DNA from: Pantoea anthophila
GTDB lineage: Bacteria > Pseudomonadota > Gammaproteobacteria > Enterobacterales > Enterobacteriaceae
Direction: 5' to 3'
Assembly (NCBI RefSeq): GCF_006494375.1
Contig: NZ_VHIZ01000008.1
Location: forward strand, 1-64,000
DNA: 64,000 nucleotides
This document shows positions 17,094 through 27,065 of the stretch, piece by piece. The position numbers were made by a program, and so were the translations under genes. The notes beneath the pieces were generated by a model. The model searched no databases and had not been told where the DNA came from. It saw nothing but the letters and a program-made list of their open reading frames with translations. Numbering within the stretch: the stretch's first letter is position 1; each line of letters opens with the position of its first letter.

Positions 17094-17965
17094 CAGTAAC
17101 GCTCCCTTAAGGCCAGATGGATCAGATAGTTAATCCCCAGAACAATGATCATACTGAACACCGCCACTGACGAGGCATAGCCAAAGTAGTGCAGATCAAA
17201 GCCCTGCTTATACATAAAGATGTTGGTGACCATGGTGGAGGTGCCCGGCCCGCCCTGGGTCATGACATAGACCAGGTCGAAGGCTTTGAGGCTGGCGATC
17301 ACCGTCAGCAGCAGGGCAATCCGCAGCTCGGGTCGCAGACCCGGCAGCGTGATGCGCATAAACTTCTGACGGCGCGACGACCCATCCAGGTCGGCCGCCT
17401 CCAGCAGGGAGGGGTCCATGCGCTGCAGGCCCGCCATAAACAGCACCAGACAGAAGCCGAAGAAGTACCAGGTGGCGACCAGACCGACCGCGGGCAGCGC
17501 CCAGGTAAAATCGCCCAGCCACGACAGGGCCAGCTGCGGCAGGCCGACGGCGCGCAGTATCTGATCGATCGGGCCAAACGCCGGGTTATAGAGCCATCGC
17601 CACACGACCCCCAGCACGGCCATCGGCATGATGTAGGGCAGGAAAAAGAGAATGCGCAGCACGCTGCGTTCCTTGTTGTTGCGCGTCTCATAGAGAAAAC
17701 TGCACAGCAGCAGGCCAACGCCGATAGGCAACAGGGTATAGAACAGCATCAGGATGGCGTTATTGCCCAGCGCAATCCAGAAGACGGGATCGCTGAACAT
17801 CCGCATATAGTTACTGATGCCGCTGAACACCGGCAGTGAGGTGCCGTCCCATTCGGTAAAACTGATGCCCAGCGAGGCCAGCAGCGGAAAGAGCAGAAAT
17901 ACCGCATAGACCAGCACCGCAGGCAGCACATAGAGAAAATTACGCCAGCCGCTTAAATTCAACAT
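17093..17965 (-). CDS. Carbohydrate ABC transporter permease, MalF type
   Basis: A 290-residue CUT1 permease with six helices, lacking the long periplasmic loop of MalF itself, as in UgpA-like permeases. The EAA loop is LLEAADLDGSSRRQKFMRITLP. It lies 57 bp after the binding-protein gene, with a strong hairpin between, and directly before the second permease. Confidence 0.92.
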   Translation of the reverse strand: MLNLSGWRNFLYVLPAVLVYAVFLLFPLLASLGISFTEWDGTSLPVFSGISNYMRMFSDPVFWIALGNNAILMLFYTLLPIGVGLLLCSFLYETRNNKERSVLRILFFLPYIMPMAVLGVVWRWLYNPAFGPIDQILRAVGLPQLALSWLGDFTWALPAVGLVATWYFFGFCLVLFMAGLQRMDPSLLEAADLDGSSRRQKFMRITLPGLRPELRIALLLTVIASLKAFDLVYVMTQGGPGTSTMVTNIFMYKQGFDLHYFGYASSVAVFSMIIVLGINYLIHLALRERY

Positions 17966-17994
17966 AACCCTACTCGTGACTCAGAACAGTGCTC

Positions 17995-18017
17995 AGGCCC
18001 GGCGCTTCGCCGGGCCT
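17995..18017 (-). promoter_or_regulatory. Intercistronic hairpin between binding protein and permeases
   Basis: AGGCCCGGCG and CGCCGGGCCT form a 10-bp perfect stem with loop CTT and no T tract. Such hairpins after binding-protein genes usually protect the upstream mRNA and lower permease expression, as in malE-malF. Confidence 0.65.
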
Positions 18018-18022
18018 CCGGC

Positions 18023-19354
18023 TTAGTGTTTCAGGGTTTTCAGGTAACGCTGATAGTTGTTATCAAAGTTGACCACCATCTGATCGGCGGTCTGACGGCC
18101 CGCCAGCAGCAGCTGGACATTCTGATTCAGCTCGGCATTCATGGTCGGGGTCGCCCAGTCTACGTAATGACCTAAACCGTCATACTCATTGAGCGTCAGC
18201 CAGACCTGATACGCCTCGGCCAGCAGCGGATTGTCTGCTGGTATGGTGGCCGTTTTGTTGGTGCTGGCGGGCAGGAAACCGACCTTCAGCCAGCGGTTCG
18301 CCATGGCATCAGAGACCATATAGTTGATGAACTTCGCCGCCCCCTCCTGCTGATCTTTGCCTTTGGCGGTGCTGGTGATGGAGAACGCCAGATCGGTGCC
18401 CCCCACCATCAGCGGCTGCTTCACACCTTCACCGGCAGGCATCGCCGCGAAGTGAATATCTTTGTTGTCTTTGAACTGGCCGAGGTACCAGGTGCCACTG
18501 ACCAGAAACGCCGCCTGGCCGTTCTGGAACAGGGTGGCGGCATCGTCATGGCCAATGCCCTGGAAGCCGGGGAAGAAGTAGCCTTTATCGGTCCAGCTCT
18601 TCATCATGGTGGCGGCGTTGACCAGCTTGCTGTCCCTGAAGGTGCCGCCCACATCGTAAATCAGGTTATCCAGCGTCTTGCGGTCACGGCTCTCGATCTG
18701 GGCCTGCCACAGGGTGCTGAGCAGCTGCTGGCCCATGTTGCCATCCAGCAGCCCCAGCATCATCGGCGCGGTGCCCTGCGATTTGAGTTTCGCCATGGCG
18801 CTTTCCAGCTCTGCCAGCGTTTTCGGCACCGGAATGCCCGCTTTATCCAGCAGCGCTTTGTTGTAATAGAGTCCGACCATCTCCCCCAGGCTGGCAATGC
18901 CGTAGAGTTTGCCGCTGCCAAATTCACCGCTGTCTGACCAGCGGTTACGTTTCAGAATCGAGTCCGGAAAACGGGTCGTCCAGCCATAACTGGCTGCGTA
19001 GCTGTCGAGCGGCAGCAGCAGCTTATCTTTAACCAGCGAGCCCATATCCCCGCCGCCCTGGTTGACCTGCGCAATCTGCGGGCCGTCACCGGCGGTCAGC
19101 GCCAGCTTAAGCGGGATGCGGGTATCTTCAAAGGAGTGCACCGAGCGGTTGATAACAATGCCGGGATTCTGCTGAGAGAACTCCTTGATCCCCTCATCCA
19201 CCGCGGCCGTCTGCTGCGGATAGTTGTAGATATCCCACTCATTGAGGGTCACGGCGGCGTGGGCGGCCTGCGAGACGCTGCCTGCCAGCAGGCCCGCTGC
19301 CAGCAGCCGACCCACATTGCGAATTCGGAACGAACGAACGGAGGAAACAGACAT
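18023..19354 (-). CDS. Carbohydrate ABC transporter substrate-binding protein
   Basis: A 443-residue periplasmic binding protein of the CUT1 extracellular solute-binding family. The signal peptide has [10 protein letters not shown] then the hydrophobic [10 protein letters not shown], with a cut after AHA (residue 33). No lipobox Cys. ATG 19354 with GAAGGTGAG upstream is chosen over an earlier in-frame start at 19447. First gene of the operon with two permeases and the GH28-like hydrolase. The sugar bound is unknown; the intracellular hydrolase implies an oligosaccharide. Confidence 0.92.
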   Translation of the reverse strand: MSVSSVRSFRIRNVGRLLAAGLLAGSVSQAAHAAVTLNEWDIYNYPQQTAAVDEGIKEFSQQNPGIVINRSVHSFEDTRIPLKLALTAGDGPQIAQVNQGGGDMGSLVKDKLLLPLDSYAASYGWTTRFPDSILKRNRWSDSGEFGSGKLYGIASLGEMVGLYYNKALLDKAGIPVPKTLAELESAMAKLKSQGTAPMMLGLLDGNMGQQLLSTLWQAQIESRDRKTLDNLIYDVGGTFRDSKLVNAATMMKSWTDKGYFFPGFQGIGHDDAATLFQNGQAAFLVSGTWYLGQFKDNKDIHFAAMPAGEGVKQPLMVGGTDLAFSITSTAKGKDQQEGAAKFINYMVSDAMANRWLKVGFLPASTNKTATIPADNPLLAEAYQVWLTLNEYDGLGHYVDWATPTMNAELNQNVQLLLAGRQTADQMVVNFDNNYQRYLKTLKH

Positions 19355-19904
19355 TATGCTCACCTTCTTCAGACCAGAATCGGCATCCCTGCATCTCACC
19401 GCCTGCCATCCTGCAGGCTGAAGCCGCACACAAACGCACTGATTCATACTTACTTTAATAAAAAAATAAAGTCAAACAACCTGCCGCGGGAATTGCAACG
19501 CTGTGAGCGCGCGCAAATAAACAGCAATCCGGCGTGAATATCAGCACATCACGCTGGTCTGACGCCTGTTAACCGCGGCGGCAGCGTGCCCCGCGCGCTT
19601 TTCACAGCAGGAGATCGCCTGGCTATAATGACAAAATAACACCCTGATAAACCATACGAAAATCCTATCACGCTCACACTTTTCTCTTTTTACCGGCGCT
19701 GAATCTGCCGCCAGCCGCCGCCCTGCGGGCGTGCTGGCGATCACAGTTGTGCATCATGACGCCGTGAAAGATTGCTTAACCGTCAGCGTTAGTGCGATAA
19801 GGGAATTATTCTATCTTGAAAACTAAGTCCACTTTCATTAACGTAACTTTATCCTGTGGATCTGTTTACTCCCTGACCGTTTCACTCACTCATGAGACTT
19901 CACC
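19355..19904. promoter_or_regulatory. Long divergent control region
   Basis: 550 bp between the binding-protein gene and the acetyltransferase gene; no credible ORF. It must hold both promoters. ACTTTA and TAAAGT (19452-19472) form an inverted repeat with a 9-bp A-rich spacer, similar in layout to Mlc/NagC-type sites, which fits the ROK repressor encoded at 21665. The rest shows nothing I can name. Confidence 0.45.
19452..19472. promoter_or_regulatory. Candidate ROK-repressor operator
   Basis: Perfect 6-bp inverted repeat ACTTTA-N9-TAAAGT about 100 bp upstream of the binding-protein start. NagC/Mlc sites have TT-rich and AA-rich halves around an unconserved centre. Assignment to the local ROK protein is inference. 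Confidence 0.4.
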
Positions 19905-20504
19905 ATGGCGAATCAAGGTGTCATTCGTCCGGCCACGCCGGCGGACTTCCCGGCGCTCTACCGTATCTGCCTGGAAACAGCGGATGCCGGTGGCGATGCC
20001 CGCGCGCTCTACTCCGATCCCGACTATCCCGGCCAGCGCTTTGCCGTGCCCTACGCGCGGTTTGCGCCTGACTTCGCCTTTGTGCTGGAGCGTGACGGTG
20101 AGGTGCAGGGTTACGTTGTGGCCGTGCCTGACACCCGCGCGTTTGAGGCCCAGCTCGACGCCGAATGGTGGCCGCAGCTGCAGGAGAAATATCGCGACCG
20201 CAGCGCCAGCGCCCCGCTCGATAGTAAAGTGCTCGACGCCATCCGCCAGCCCGACCAGGCCGCGGAGACGCTGGTGACCCGCTGGCCCGCGCATCTGCAT
20301 ATCAACCTGCTGCCTGCCGCCCAGAAAGGGGGCTGGGGTCGCCGGATGATTGAGCATGAGCTGGCGGCGCTGCGGGCCGCCGGGGTCAGCGGTGTCCATC
20401 TTGGCGTCAGCCTGCAGAACGAGCAGGTGTGCGCCTTCTATACGCGTATGGGGTTCACCCCTATCCTGCGCAGTAATGCCATCTACATGGGCCAGTTACT
20501 CTGA
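19905..20504 (+). CDS. GNAT-family N-acetyltransferase
   Basis: A 199-residue acetyltransferase. GVIRPATPADFPALYRICLETAD opens the GNAT fold. The acetyl-CoA loop is QKGGWGRRMIEHELAALRA, and the C-terminal AFYTRMGFTPI closes it. Resembles the acetyltransferase-like domain associated with bacterial and eukaryotic N-acetylglucosaminidases. It is 12 bp upstream of the transporter ATPase gene and co-transcribed with it, an unusual partner. Acetylation of an imported amino sugar is a reasonable guess, not a demonstrated role. Confidence 0.85.
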   Translation: MANQGVIRPATPADFPALYRICLETADAGGDARALYSDPDYPGQRFAVPYARFAPDFAFVLERDGEVQGYVVAVPDTRAFEAQLDAEWWPQLQEKYRDRSASAPLDSKVLDAIRQPDQAAETLVTRWPAHLHINLLPAAQKGGWGRRMIEHELAALRAAGVSGVHLGVSLQNEQVCAFYTRMGFTPILRSNAIYMGQLL

Positions 20505-20516
20505 GTGAGGTAGCCG

Positions 20517-21608
20517 ATGACCAGCCTGCGCTTGCAGAATGTGAAGAAGTCGTATGAGCACGTCAATGTCATTCATGGCATCGATCTGACGATCAACAGC
20601 GGCGAATTTGTGGTGTTTGTCGGCCCTTCCGGCTGCGGCAAATCGACGCTGTTACGGATGATTGCCGGGCTGGAGGAGATCAGCAGCGGTCAGCTGCTGA
20701 TTGAGGGGCAGGATATGACGCAGCAGCCCGCCACCGAGCGCGGCATCGCGATGGTGTTTCAGTCCTATGCGCTCTACCCCAACATGACGGTGCGCGGCAA
20801 TCTGGCCTATCCGCTGGAGGTCATGAAAAAGTCTAAAGCGGAGATCAATCAGGCTATTGCGCAGACGGCAGCACGGCTGCACCTGACGGAACTGCTCGAC
20901 CGCCTGCCGCGTGCGCTTTCTGGCGGACAGCGGCAGCGCGTGGCGATTGGCCGCGCCATCATTCGCCATCCGCGTATTTTCCTGTTCGATGAACCGCTCT
21001 CCAACCTGGATGCCGAACTGCGTCTGCAGATGCGGATCGAGATCGCCCGCCTGCACGCCTCACTCGGTAACACCATGATTTATGTCACCCACGATCAGCT
21101 GGAAGCGATGACCCTGGCTGACCGCATCGTGGTGCTGCGTCAGGGCCGGATTGAGCAGGTCGGCGCACCGCTGACGCTCTATCACGACCCGGATAATCTG
21201 TTTGTCGCCGGGTTTATCGGATCGCCGAAGATGAACTTTCTGCGCGCCGAAATCAGCGCGACGGGCGAAGGTGAAGTGCAGCTGCGGGTGCCGGAGCTGA
21301 AGATTGAGGGGCTGGTCATGCCCCTTGCGGCTGCCTGCCGCGAGGGCCAGACCGTCACACTGGGCATCCGTCCCGAGCATTTCCAGCCTGCCGCGCAGAC
21401 GCCGGACGCCCTGCGTTTTCACGGCGAGCTGGCCTATGGCGAGATGCTGGGTCACACCAACTATCTCTACCTGGATATCGGACGTGAACAGATGCTGGTG
21501 GTGGAAGAGCGCGAGGCCACTCCGCGCGATCTCGGTGCGCAGGTGGAACTGGGCATCTCTGCCGCGCACTGCCTGCTGTTTGATGAGCAGGGTCTGCGCC
21601 TGCGCTAG
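20517..21608 (+). CDS. Sugar ABC transporter ATPase, MalK/UgpC type
   Basis: A 363-residue ATPase. Walker [10 protein letters not shown] (39-47), Q-loop in [13 protein letters not shown], signature [14 protein letters not shown], Walker [13 protein letters not shown], and H-loop in VTHDQ. The C-terminal about 120 residues form the TOBE/regulatory domain (GIRPEHF). It energises the permease pair encoded on the opposite strand at 16278-17965. A strong terminator follows. Confidence 0.95.
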   Translation: MTSLRLQNVKKSYEHVNVIHGIDLTINSGEFVVFVGPSGCGKSTLLRMIAGLEEISSGQLLIEGQDMTQQPATERGIAMVFQSYALYPNMTVRGNLAYPLEVMKKSKAEINQAIAQTAARLHLTELLDRLPRALSGGQRQRVAIGRAIIRHPRIFLFDEPLSNLDAELRLQMRIEIARLHASLGNTMIYVTHDQLEAMTLADRIVVLRQGRIEQVGAPLTLYHDPDNLFVAGFIGSPKMNFLRAEISATGEGEVQLRVPELKIEGLVMPLAAACREGQTVTLGIRPEHFQPAAQTPDALRFHGELAYGEMLGHTNYLYLDIGREQMLVVEEREATPRDLGAQVELGISAAHCLLFDEQGLRLR

Positions 21609-21623
21609 GAGAAGCACGGAAAC

Positions 21624-21650
21624 AAAAACGGGCGCTTAGCGCCCGTTTTT
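21624..21650. terminator. Bidirectional terminator
   Basis: AAAAACGGGCGC and GCGCCCGTTTTT around a TTA loop, between convergent genes; A and T runs on both sides serve both strands. Confidence 0.9.
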
Positions 21651-21664
21651 ATTCGAGTGTTAAC

Positions 21665-22780
21665 TCAGGTGACCGGCTCTTCGTCAGCCTGGGCTGCCAG
21701 CAGATCGAGCAAGCGGTTAACGGCAAATCCCGCCGCGCCCAGCGCCCACATCCGGTTCGATTCCGTCAGAAACTGCAGCGGTGTCATCTGTGGCGTCAGT
21801 TTCAGCCGGTAGGCCTGAAAACTCTGGGTGATGTGATCGAGCAGAATGCGTGACGCCATGTGCGGCTCCATCGCCAGATAGACCACATCCGGATCGTAGG
21901 CCACCGACAGGTTCGCCAGCGAAATGCCCAGTTCACGTCCCGCCTCTTCCAGCGCCGCCAGCACTTCTGGCGTGGGCCGCTGATCCAGCGCCTGCAGCGT
22001 CACGCCCTCCGCATCCTGCTCCGCCACGCGCTGCAGAATGGCGCGCGAGGAGGCGACATCTTCCAGCAGGCGCAGCGAACCGTCGCCCACCAGCCCGTTA
22101 CCAATCTCGCCCGCCTTGCCGTGACGACCGCGATAGAGCTGACGATTAAGGATGATCCCCGCGCCGATCCCTTTGCCGTAGGTGGCGATCACCGCCGACT
22201 GCGCATTGCCGAGCTGACCAAACACCAGCGCGGCCATGGCCATGGCGTTGGCGTCGTTTTCAATGAAGACCGGCAGCGAGAAGCGCTCTTCAAGCAGGCG
22301 CGCAATCGGAACGTTATCCCAGCCCAGCACCTTGGAGCGGATGCAGTAGCCGTTTTCAGCATCGACCAGCCCCGACAGCGCCAGGCCAATGGCCCCCACC
22401 CGCTTCTCCTCCACGCCGCGCAGAAACTTCGCCAGCGCATCGCCAAGCTGGCGCGGCGTCAGCGTGCCTTTCGGCATCTGCTGTTCGCCCAGCAGGTTGC
22501 CGCTGAGATCGGTCATGACGATCAGGTTGCGTTCCGCATTGAGCTGAATCCCAATCACGCTGGCGCGGTCGGGGTTGAGCCCCAGCAGGGTTTTTGGCCG
22601 TCCCATCGACACGCGACGCAGCCCCAGCTCCTGCACAATCTCCTGCGTCAGCAGGCGGTTGGTTGCCTGTGAGACGGTCGACATGCTCAGTCCGCTGCGA
22701 ACTTTCAGATCTGACTGGCTGATTGGCGCATTTTCGACAATCAACCGCAGAATGCGCGCGGTTACGTTGGGAGCGGTCAT
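21665..22780 (-). CDS. ROK-family transcriptional repressor
   Basis: A 371-residue NagC/Mlc-like protein. The N-terminal winged helix is PISQSDLKVRSGLSMSTVSQATNRLL, followed by a ROK sugar-kinase-like domain with ENDANAMAMAALV. The zinc-binding CxCGxxGCxE motif usual in ROK proteins is absent: the region reads HGKAGEIGNGLVGDGS. It is 30 bp downstream of the sugar kinase gene, same operon, and by position controls this transport and catabolic locus. Confidence 0.88.
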   Translation of the reverse strand: MTAPNVTARILRLIVENAPISQSDLKVRSGLSMSTVSQATNRLLTQEIVQELGLRRVSMGRPKTLLGLNPDRASVIGIQLNAERNLIVMTDLSGNLLGEQQMPKGTLTPRQLGDALAKFLRGVEEKRVGAIGLALSGLVDAENGYCIRSKVLGWDNVPIARLLEERFSLPVFIENDANAMAMAALVFGQLGNAQSAVIATYGKGIGAGIILNRQLYRGRHGKAGEIGNGLVGDGSLRLLEDVASSRAILQRVAEQDAEGVTLQALDQRPTPEVLAALEEAGRELGISLANLSVAYDPDVVYLAMEPHMASRILLDHITQSFQAYRLKLTPQMTPLQFLTESNRMWALGAAGFAVNRLLDLLAAQADEEPVT

Positions 22781-22810
22781 AGATTCCTCGGGTTATCGGG
22801 CTGAGGCAGC

Positions 22811-23737
22811 TCAGCCCGCTTGAGATCGGTAATCGGCAGGCGTCAGCTGCTGCGCCAGGGTCAGCGCCCCGCTCAGGGCATCGCCCTGCGGCATCACCAG
22901 CCGGACCTGAATATCTTCATCCAGCCAGCGCTGAATCGGTGCGGCCACGCCGCCCATCAGCGCCACCGGCCCGCTGCTCAGGGCGATCAGGCGTCGCACC
23001 ATCAGGCCGATATCGGCGGCGGTCTGTTGCAGCAGCTCCCGAGCGTGGCTGTCACCCGCGTCGGCGGCTGCAAAAATCTGTGGCACCACGCGGGCCCAGT
23101 CAGCAGGCACCGCCGTGCGCGTCCAGAGCAGCATGGTTTCCGGGCTGTCGCTGAACTGCGCCATCAGCTGGCGGGTCAGGGAGCCGTGCGGAATGATCGA
23201 CTCATGCGCCAGCAGCGCCAGACGCAGCGCGCGACGGCCCAGCTCCGCCCCCGATCCCTGATCGGAGAGGGCAAAGCCCCAGCCGCCAAGCAGCGTAAAG
23301 CGTTCGCCATCCCAGGCGGCGCCCTGACTGCCGGTGCCGATGATAAAGACCGCCCCAGGCTCGCCACCGTGCGCGCCCGCGCAGGCGATCTCCACATCGC
23401 TGACCACCTGCAACGCCGCGCAGGCGGGCTGCCAGCTGGCGAGGCGCGCCTGCACTGAGGCGACGTTAGCGCCCGCCAGTCCCGCCACCAGCGCGGTCTG
23501 CGCCAGCGCCTCTGCGGTGAGTCCCGCCTGGATAAATACCTGTTCAGTCAGCTGCCCGACGCAGGTCAGGGCCGCATCATAATCTGACCAGACGTTGGCG
23601 GGTCCCCCGATGCTTTCTGCCAGCAGGCGGCCCTGCCGATCGGTTAAGCGCGCGCGACACTGCGTTCCGCCGCCATCGATGCCAAGAAGATAGTGTGGTT
23701 GCACGCGCTTCCTTCCCTGATTAAGGGTTATAGCCAT
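22811..23737 (-). CDS. BadF/BadG-family sugar kinase, N-acetylglucosamine kinase-like
   Basis: A 308-residue ASKHA-fold ATPase. The phosphate-1 motif is LGIDGGGTQCRA, phosphate-2 IIGTGSQGAAW, and GWGFALSDQGSGAELGRRALR the block typical of GlcNAc kinases of this family. Likely phosphorylates the monosaccharide released inside the cell, with an N-acetylated amino sugar the best guess. First gene of a two-gene operon with the ROK repressor and divergent from the Gfo/Idh gene. Confidence 0.82.
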   Translation of the reverse strand: MAITLNQGRKRVQPHYLLGIDGGGTQCRARLTDRQGRLLAESIGGPANVWSDYDAALTCVGQLTEQVFIQAGLTAEALAQTALVAGLAGANVASVQARLASWQPACAALQVVSDVEIACAGAHGGEPGAVFIIGTGSQGAAWDGERFTLLGGWGFALSDQGSGAELGRRALRLALLAHESIIPHGSLTRQLMAQFSDSPETMLLWTRTAVPADWARVVPQIFAAADAGDSHARELLQQTAADIGLMVRRLIALSSGPVALMGGVAAPIQRWLDEDIQVRLVMPQGDALSGALTLAQQLTPADYRSQAG

Positions 23738-23975
23738 AATGAGCGAACGATAGGATAAAAAAACTTAAATCGCAATAACAAATAAATATGGTAAAAACAT
23801 CCTGACTATTTTTCCTTAACTTACATAAATATAACAAAAACCCACCCCGCAAAACGTGCAGCGCGATGTTGACATTACTTTTTCTGCCGTAATAAGTTGG
23901 TGGTCAGATTATCAGCAGCCGCGCCCGACCGCTGGCGGGCTTTGCATCATCCGATCTCAGGAGCAGGGGTTTACC

Positions 23976-25133
23976 ATGAAAGTAGGCATTATCGGTCTCG
24001 GCTTTCGTCTGTCCCACGTCATGAAAGAGTTCAGCAAGGCTGACGACAGCTTTTCCGTCGTGGGCTATTACGATCCGGCCCCCGCCGGATTGCCGAATCT
24101 GCACAGCTTTGGTATTGCGCCCGGCCAGGCTTTTTCGTCTGTGGACGCACTGCTGGCTCACGGCGGAATGGATGTGGTGCTGGTGGGTTCACCCAACTTT
24201 CTGCATCTGGAGCATGTGGGTCAGGCGCTGGCGGCAGGCTATACCGTCTTTACCGAAAAGCCGGTGGTAATTAATGAAGAGCAGACCATGGCGATGGCAA
24301 AGCTGGTGCGTCAGTATGGCGAGGCGCGCATTCTGGTCGGGCTGGTGCTGCGCTATTCACCGCTTTATCACGATCTGCTGGCTGCGCGCGATGCGGGCCA
24401 GCTGGGCGAAATCACCTCGATTGAGGCAACCGAACACATCAAGCCTTATCACGGTGCCTTCTTCCAGCGCGACTGGCGACGGCTGGAGAAGTATGCCGGT
24501 CCCTATATTCTGGAGAAGTGCTGCCACGACATCGATCTCTATCAGGGCCTGCTGCAGCGGCGTCCGACTCACGTCGCCAGCTTTGGTGGCCGGAAATCCT
24601 TTACCCCGGCTCATGCCCCGCAGGGGGCGATCACCCCTGAGTCGGAGCTCTATCACGTCAAACCCAGCGGCTGGTCCAGCACAGATGCGGTCTTCGACAG
24701 CGATGCCGACATTGTCGACTACCAGACCGCGCTGATTGAGTATGAGGGGGGAGCCACCCTCGCCTTCCACGCCAACCTGAACGTGCCGGATGAGTTCCGC
24801 CGTTTCTGCGTCATGGGCACTGACGGCATGGCGGAAGGCGACTTTGTGCGTAACTACTTCCGGGTGCACAACGCCCGCAGCGGTGAGAAAGAGGTCGATA
24901 CCGCCTACAGCGGCAACGCTTATGATGGCCATTACGGCGCGGATGCGCTGATGGCTGAAGAGATCGTCAAACATATTAAACAGGGAACACCGCTGAAAGT
25001 CTCAGTGGTGGACGCGCTGGAAGCGGGCCTCACCGCCATCAAAATCGATGAGGCACGCAAAACCCGCAGCGTAGTGGACATGCGTGAAAGCTGGCTGACA
25101 TTTGACGCCAACCTGGGAAAATCCGGGGCCTGA
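23976..25133 (+). CDS. Gfo/Idh/MocA-family oxidoreductase
   Basis: A 385-residue NAD(P)-dependent dehydrogenase-like protein. VGIIGLGFRL (3-12) is the nucleotide-binding turn, TEKP (93-96) the family signature, and EKCCHDIDLY the conserved catalytic His region. ATG 23976 has AGGAGCAGGGG upstream and matches the family start; the longer frame has neither. Divergent from the kinase gene, with 238 bp of AT-rich control DNA between them. Not close to the Gfo/Idh protein at 6911. It probably oxidises or epimerises the imported sugar. Confidence 0.87.
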   Translation: MKVGIIGLGFRLSHVMKEFSKADDSFSVVGYYDPAPAGLPNLHSFGIAPGQAFSSVDALLAHGGMDVVLVGSPNFLHLEHVGQALAAGYTVFTEKPVVINEEQTMAMAKLVRQYGEARILVGLVLRYSPLYHDLLAARDAGQLGEITSIEATEHIKPYHGAFFQRDWRRLEKYAGPYILEKCCHDIDLYQGLLQRRPTHVASFGGRKSFTPAHAPQGAITPESELYHVKPSGWSSTDAVFDSDADIVDYQTALIEYEGGATLAFHANLNVPDEFRRFCVMGTDGMAEGDFVRNYFRVHNARSGEKEVDTAYSGNAYDGHYGADALMAEEIVKHIKQGTPLKVSVVDALEAGLTAIKIDEARKTRSVVDMRESWLTFDANLGKSGA

Positions 25134-25206
25134 CGGCCCCAGCCTCAGGGGCGGCCTCCCCCGCCGTCCCCGGCTTGTTACTGGCACTCTGACTGGTACT
25201 CTGCTG

Positions 25207-25226
25207 AACTGGCCTTCGGGCCAGTT
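25207..25226 (+). terminator. Hairpin after the Gfo/Idh gene
   Basis: AACTGGCC-TTCG-GGCCAGTT, a perfect 8-bp stem with a stable UUCG tetraloop but no T run. Lies in a 291-bp gap between convergent genes that otherwise shows nothing I can identify. Confidence 0.5.
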
Positions 25227-25424
25227 ACTTCTCAGGTGTTACGTTCGCTCAGTAAAACTGCCTCAGCGCTGACTCAATAGCCGTACCAATATCTGTTCTC
25301 TCTCTGCGGCCTGCCAGGGAGGGCGTTTTTGCGTCTTTGCGGAGGACATATGCTCCCTGAAGCCTGCGCTCAATTTATCAGCGATAACCTTCCTGACATC
25401 ACAAGCGCATACAGCTGCCCTGGG

Positions 25425-26666
25425 TCAGACCGCATCCCCCTCATTCTCCAGCTTCTGCCGCCGCCGCAGATGCGGAAACAACTTCATCCACAGGGCCACC
25501 ACCACCAGCGTACCGATCCCGCCAATCGCCGCCGCCGGGGCTGCGCCCATCCATGCTGCCAGCATCCCCGACTCAAACTCACCCAGCTGATTCGATGTAT
25601 TGATGAAAATGGCGTTCACCGCATTCACCCGCCCGCGCATCGCATCCGGCGTATCCAGCTGCACCAGCGCACCGCGAATCACCATACTGACCATATCGAA
25701 ACCGCCCAGCGCACACAGCGCGAGCAGCGACAGCCACAGCTGCGTCGAGAGCGCGAACACCAGCGTGGCAACACCAAAGCCCGCCACCGAACCAAACATA
25801 ATCATCCCGACATGCTTATCCAGCTTATGCCGGCTCAGCCAGATGCCGACCAGCAGCGCCCCCACAGAGGGCGCGCCCCGCAGCATCCCCAATCCCCACG
25901 GCCCGGTATGCAGAATATCTTTGGCAAAAATGGGCAGCAGCGCGGTCGCGCCACCCAGCAGGACGGCAAAGAGATCGAGCGAAATCACGCCCAGCACATC
26001 TTTGCGTGCGCGGATAAAGTGAATCCCGGCAAACAGATTCTTCATATTCATCGGCAGGCGCGGCTGCAACGGGCGCTCATAGCGCAGCAGACTCACCAGC
26101 GTCAGCGAAATCAGATAGAACAGTGCAGACACGCCATACACCACATGCGGTCCCGCGACATAAAGCAGCCCGCCCAGCGTCGGTCCGACGATAACCGCCG
26201 CCTCGCCGCCCACCGAGTTCATCGCCATCGCCCGCGCCAGAATCGCGGGCGGCACCAGCGACGGCAGCATTGAGGACATCGAAGGCCACTCCAGCGCTTT
26301 CGCCACCGCAATCATAAATACCAGACCCCAGAGCGTAACCCGATCGGCGGTAGAGAATAAGGTAAGCACCACTAATGCCAGCAGCGCAGCAAATTCCACC
26401 AGCTGACCGAACAGCACGATACGCCGCCGGTCATACTGATCCGCCAGATGCCCTGCAGGCAGCGCCAGCAACACCGACGGCAGAAACTGCATTAAGCCGA
26501 TCATCCCTAACGCCATCGCGCTGTCGGTCAGCGCATAGATCTGCCAACTGATGGCCACCGAAAACATCTGAAAACCAAATGATGAACAGGTTCGTGCCAG
26601 CCAGAAGGCGACGAATGCCCGATGTCGCCACAGCGGCTCTTCCGCTGCCGATGCCATAAATCCCAT
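25425..26666 (-). CDS. MFS exporter, EntS-like
   Basis: A 413-residue 12-helix transporter of the MFS_3/EntS type. Landmarks are FWLARTCSSFGFQMFSVAISW in helix 1 and GHLADQYDRRRIVLFGQ, the motif A loop, with ALVQLDTPDAMRGRVNAVN in the second half, typical for the family. EntS members export siderophores and other small molecules. It stands alone with no biosynthetic genes beside it. ATG 26666 and an ATG four codons in are both possible starts. Confidence 0.85.
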   Translation of the reverse strand: MGFMASAAEEPLWRHRAFVAFWLARTCSSFGFQMFSVAISWQIYALTDSAMALGMIGLMQFLPSVLLALPAGHLADQYDRRRIVLFGQLVEFAALLALVVLTLFSTADRVTLWGLVFMIAVAKALEWPSMSSMLPSLVPPAILARAMAMNSVGGEAAVIVGPTLGGLLYVAGPHVVYGVSALFYLISLTLVSLLRYERPLQPRLPMNMKNLFAGIHFIRARKDVLGVISLDLFAVLLGGATALLPIFAKDILHTGPWGLGMLRGAPSVGALLVGIWLSRHKLDKHVGMIMFGSVAGFGVATLVFALSTQLWLSLLALCALGGFDMVSMVIRGALVQLDTPDAMRGRVNAVNAIFINTSNQLGEFESGMLAAWMGAAPAAAIGGIGTLVVVALWMKLFPHLRRRQKLENEGDAV

Positions 26667-27065
26667 GTCTTATCCCAAATTTGATGAGCCGTCCCGCGTC
26701 GTTGCGCGGTGTTATTTGTGCGGTCGATGAGGAACGTCAGATAACAGAGCGGATGAAGTATAATCGCGATGGTTTCCCCTCTGCTGCTCCCGGCGATAAA
26801 TCGCCTTCCTGTCCATGCCGGGCCTGAAAAATCTCTCCTGATTATTACCAGCCTATTGGTCCCGACTATTGAATATATTCCACGTCATCATCAGACGCCA
26901 AAGGAATTATTGCTTCTGTGCCGAAGCGTTTATTTACGCTCCGCGACAATAAAAGGATGATTTGGATTAAGCAGATGATCTATATTTATTCACGCGTTTG
27001 GAAAATGCGACCGTTTATATGATTGATTATCAATAAATCCTTTTTTATTGCACGCCAAAGAGATA
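26667..27065. other. Intergenic region, AT-rich on the right half
   Basis: About 400 bp between divergent genes. A 63-codon frame at 26769-26960 has no ribosome site or recognisable product, so I do not call it. The right half becomes AT-rich toward the EAL-like gene. A TATAAT occurs at 26757 without a matching -35. Confidence 0.4.

Noticed and set aside
26769..26960. 63-codon frame between the EntS-like and EAL-like genes
   Set aside because: No ribosome site and no recognisable product; kept only as intergenic.
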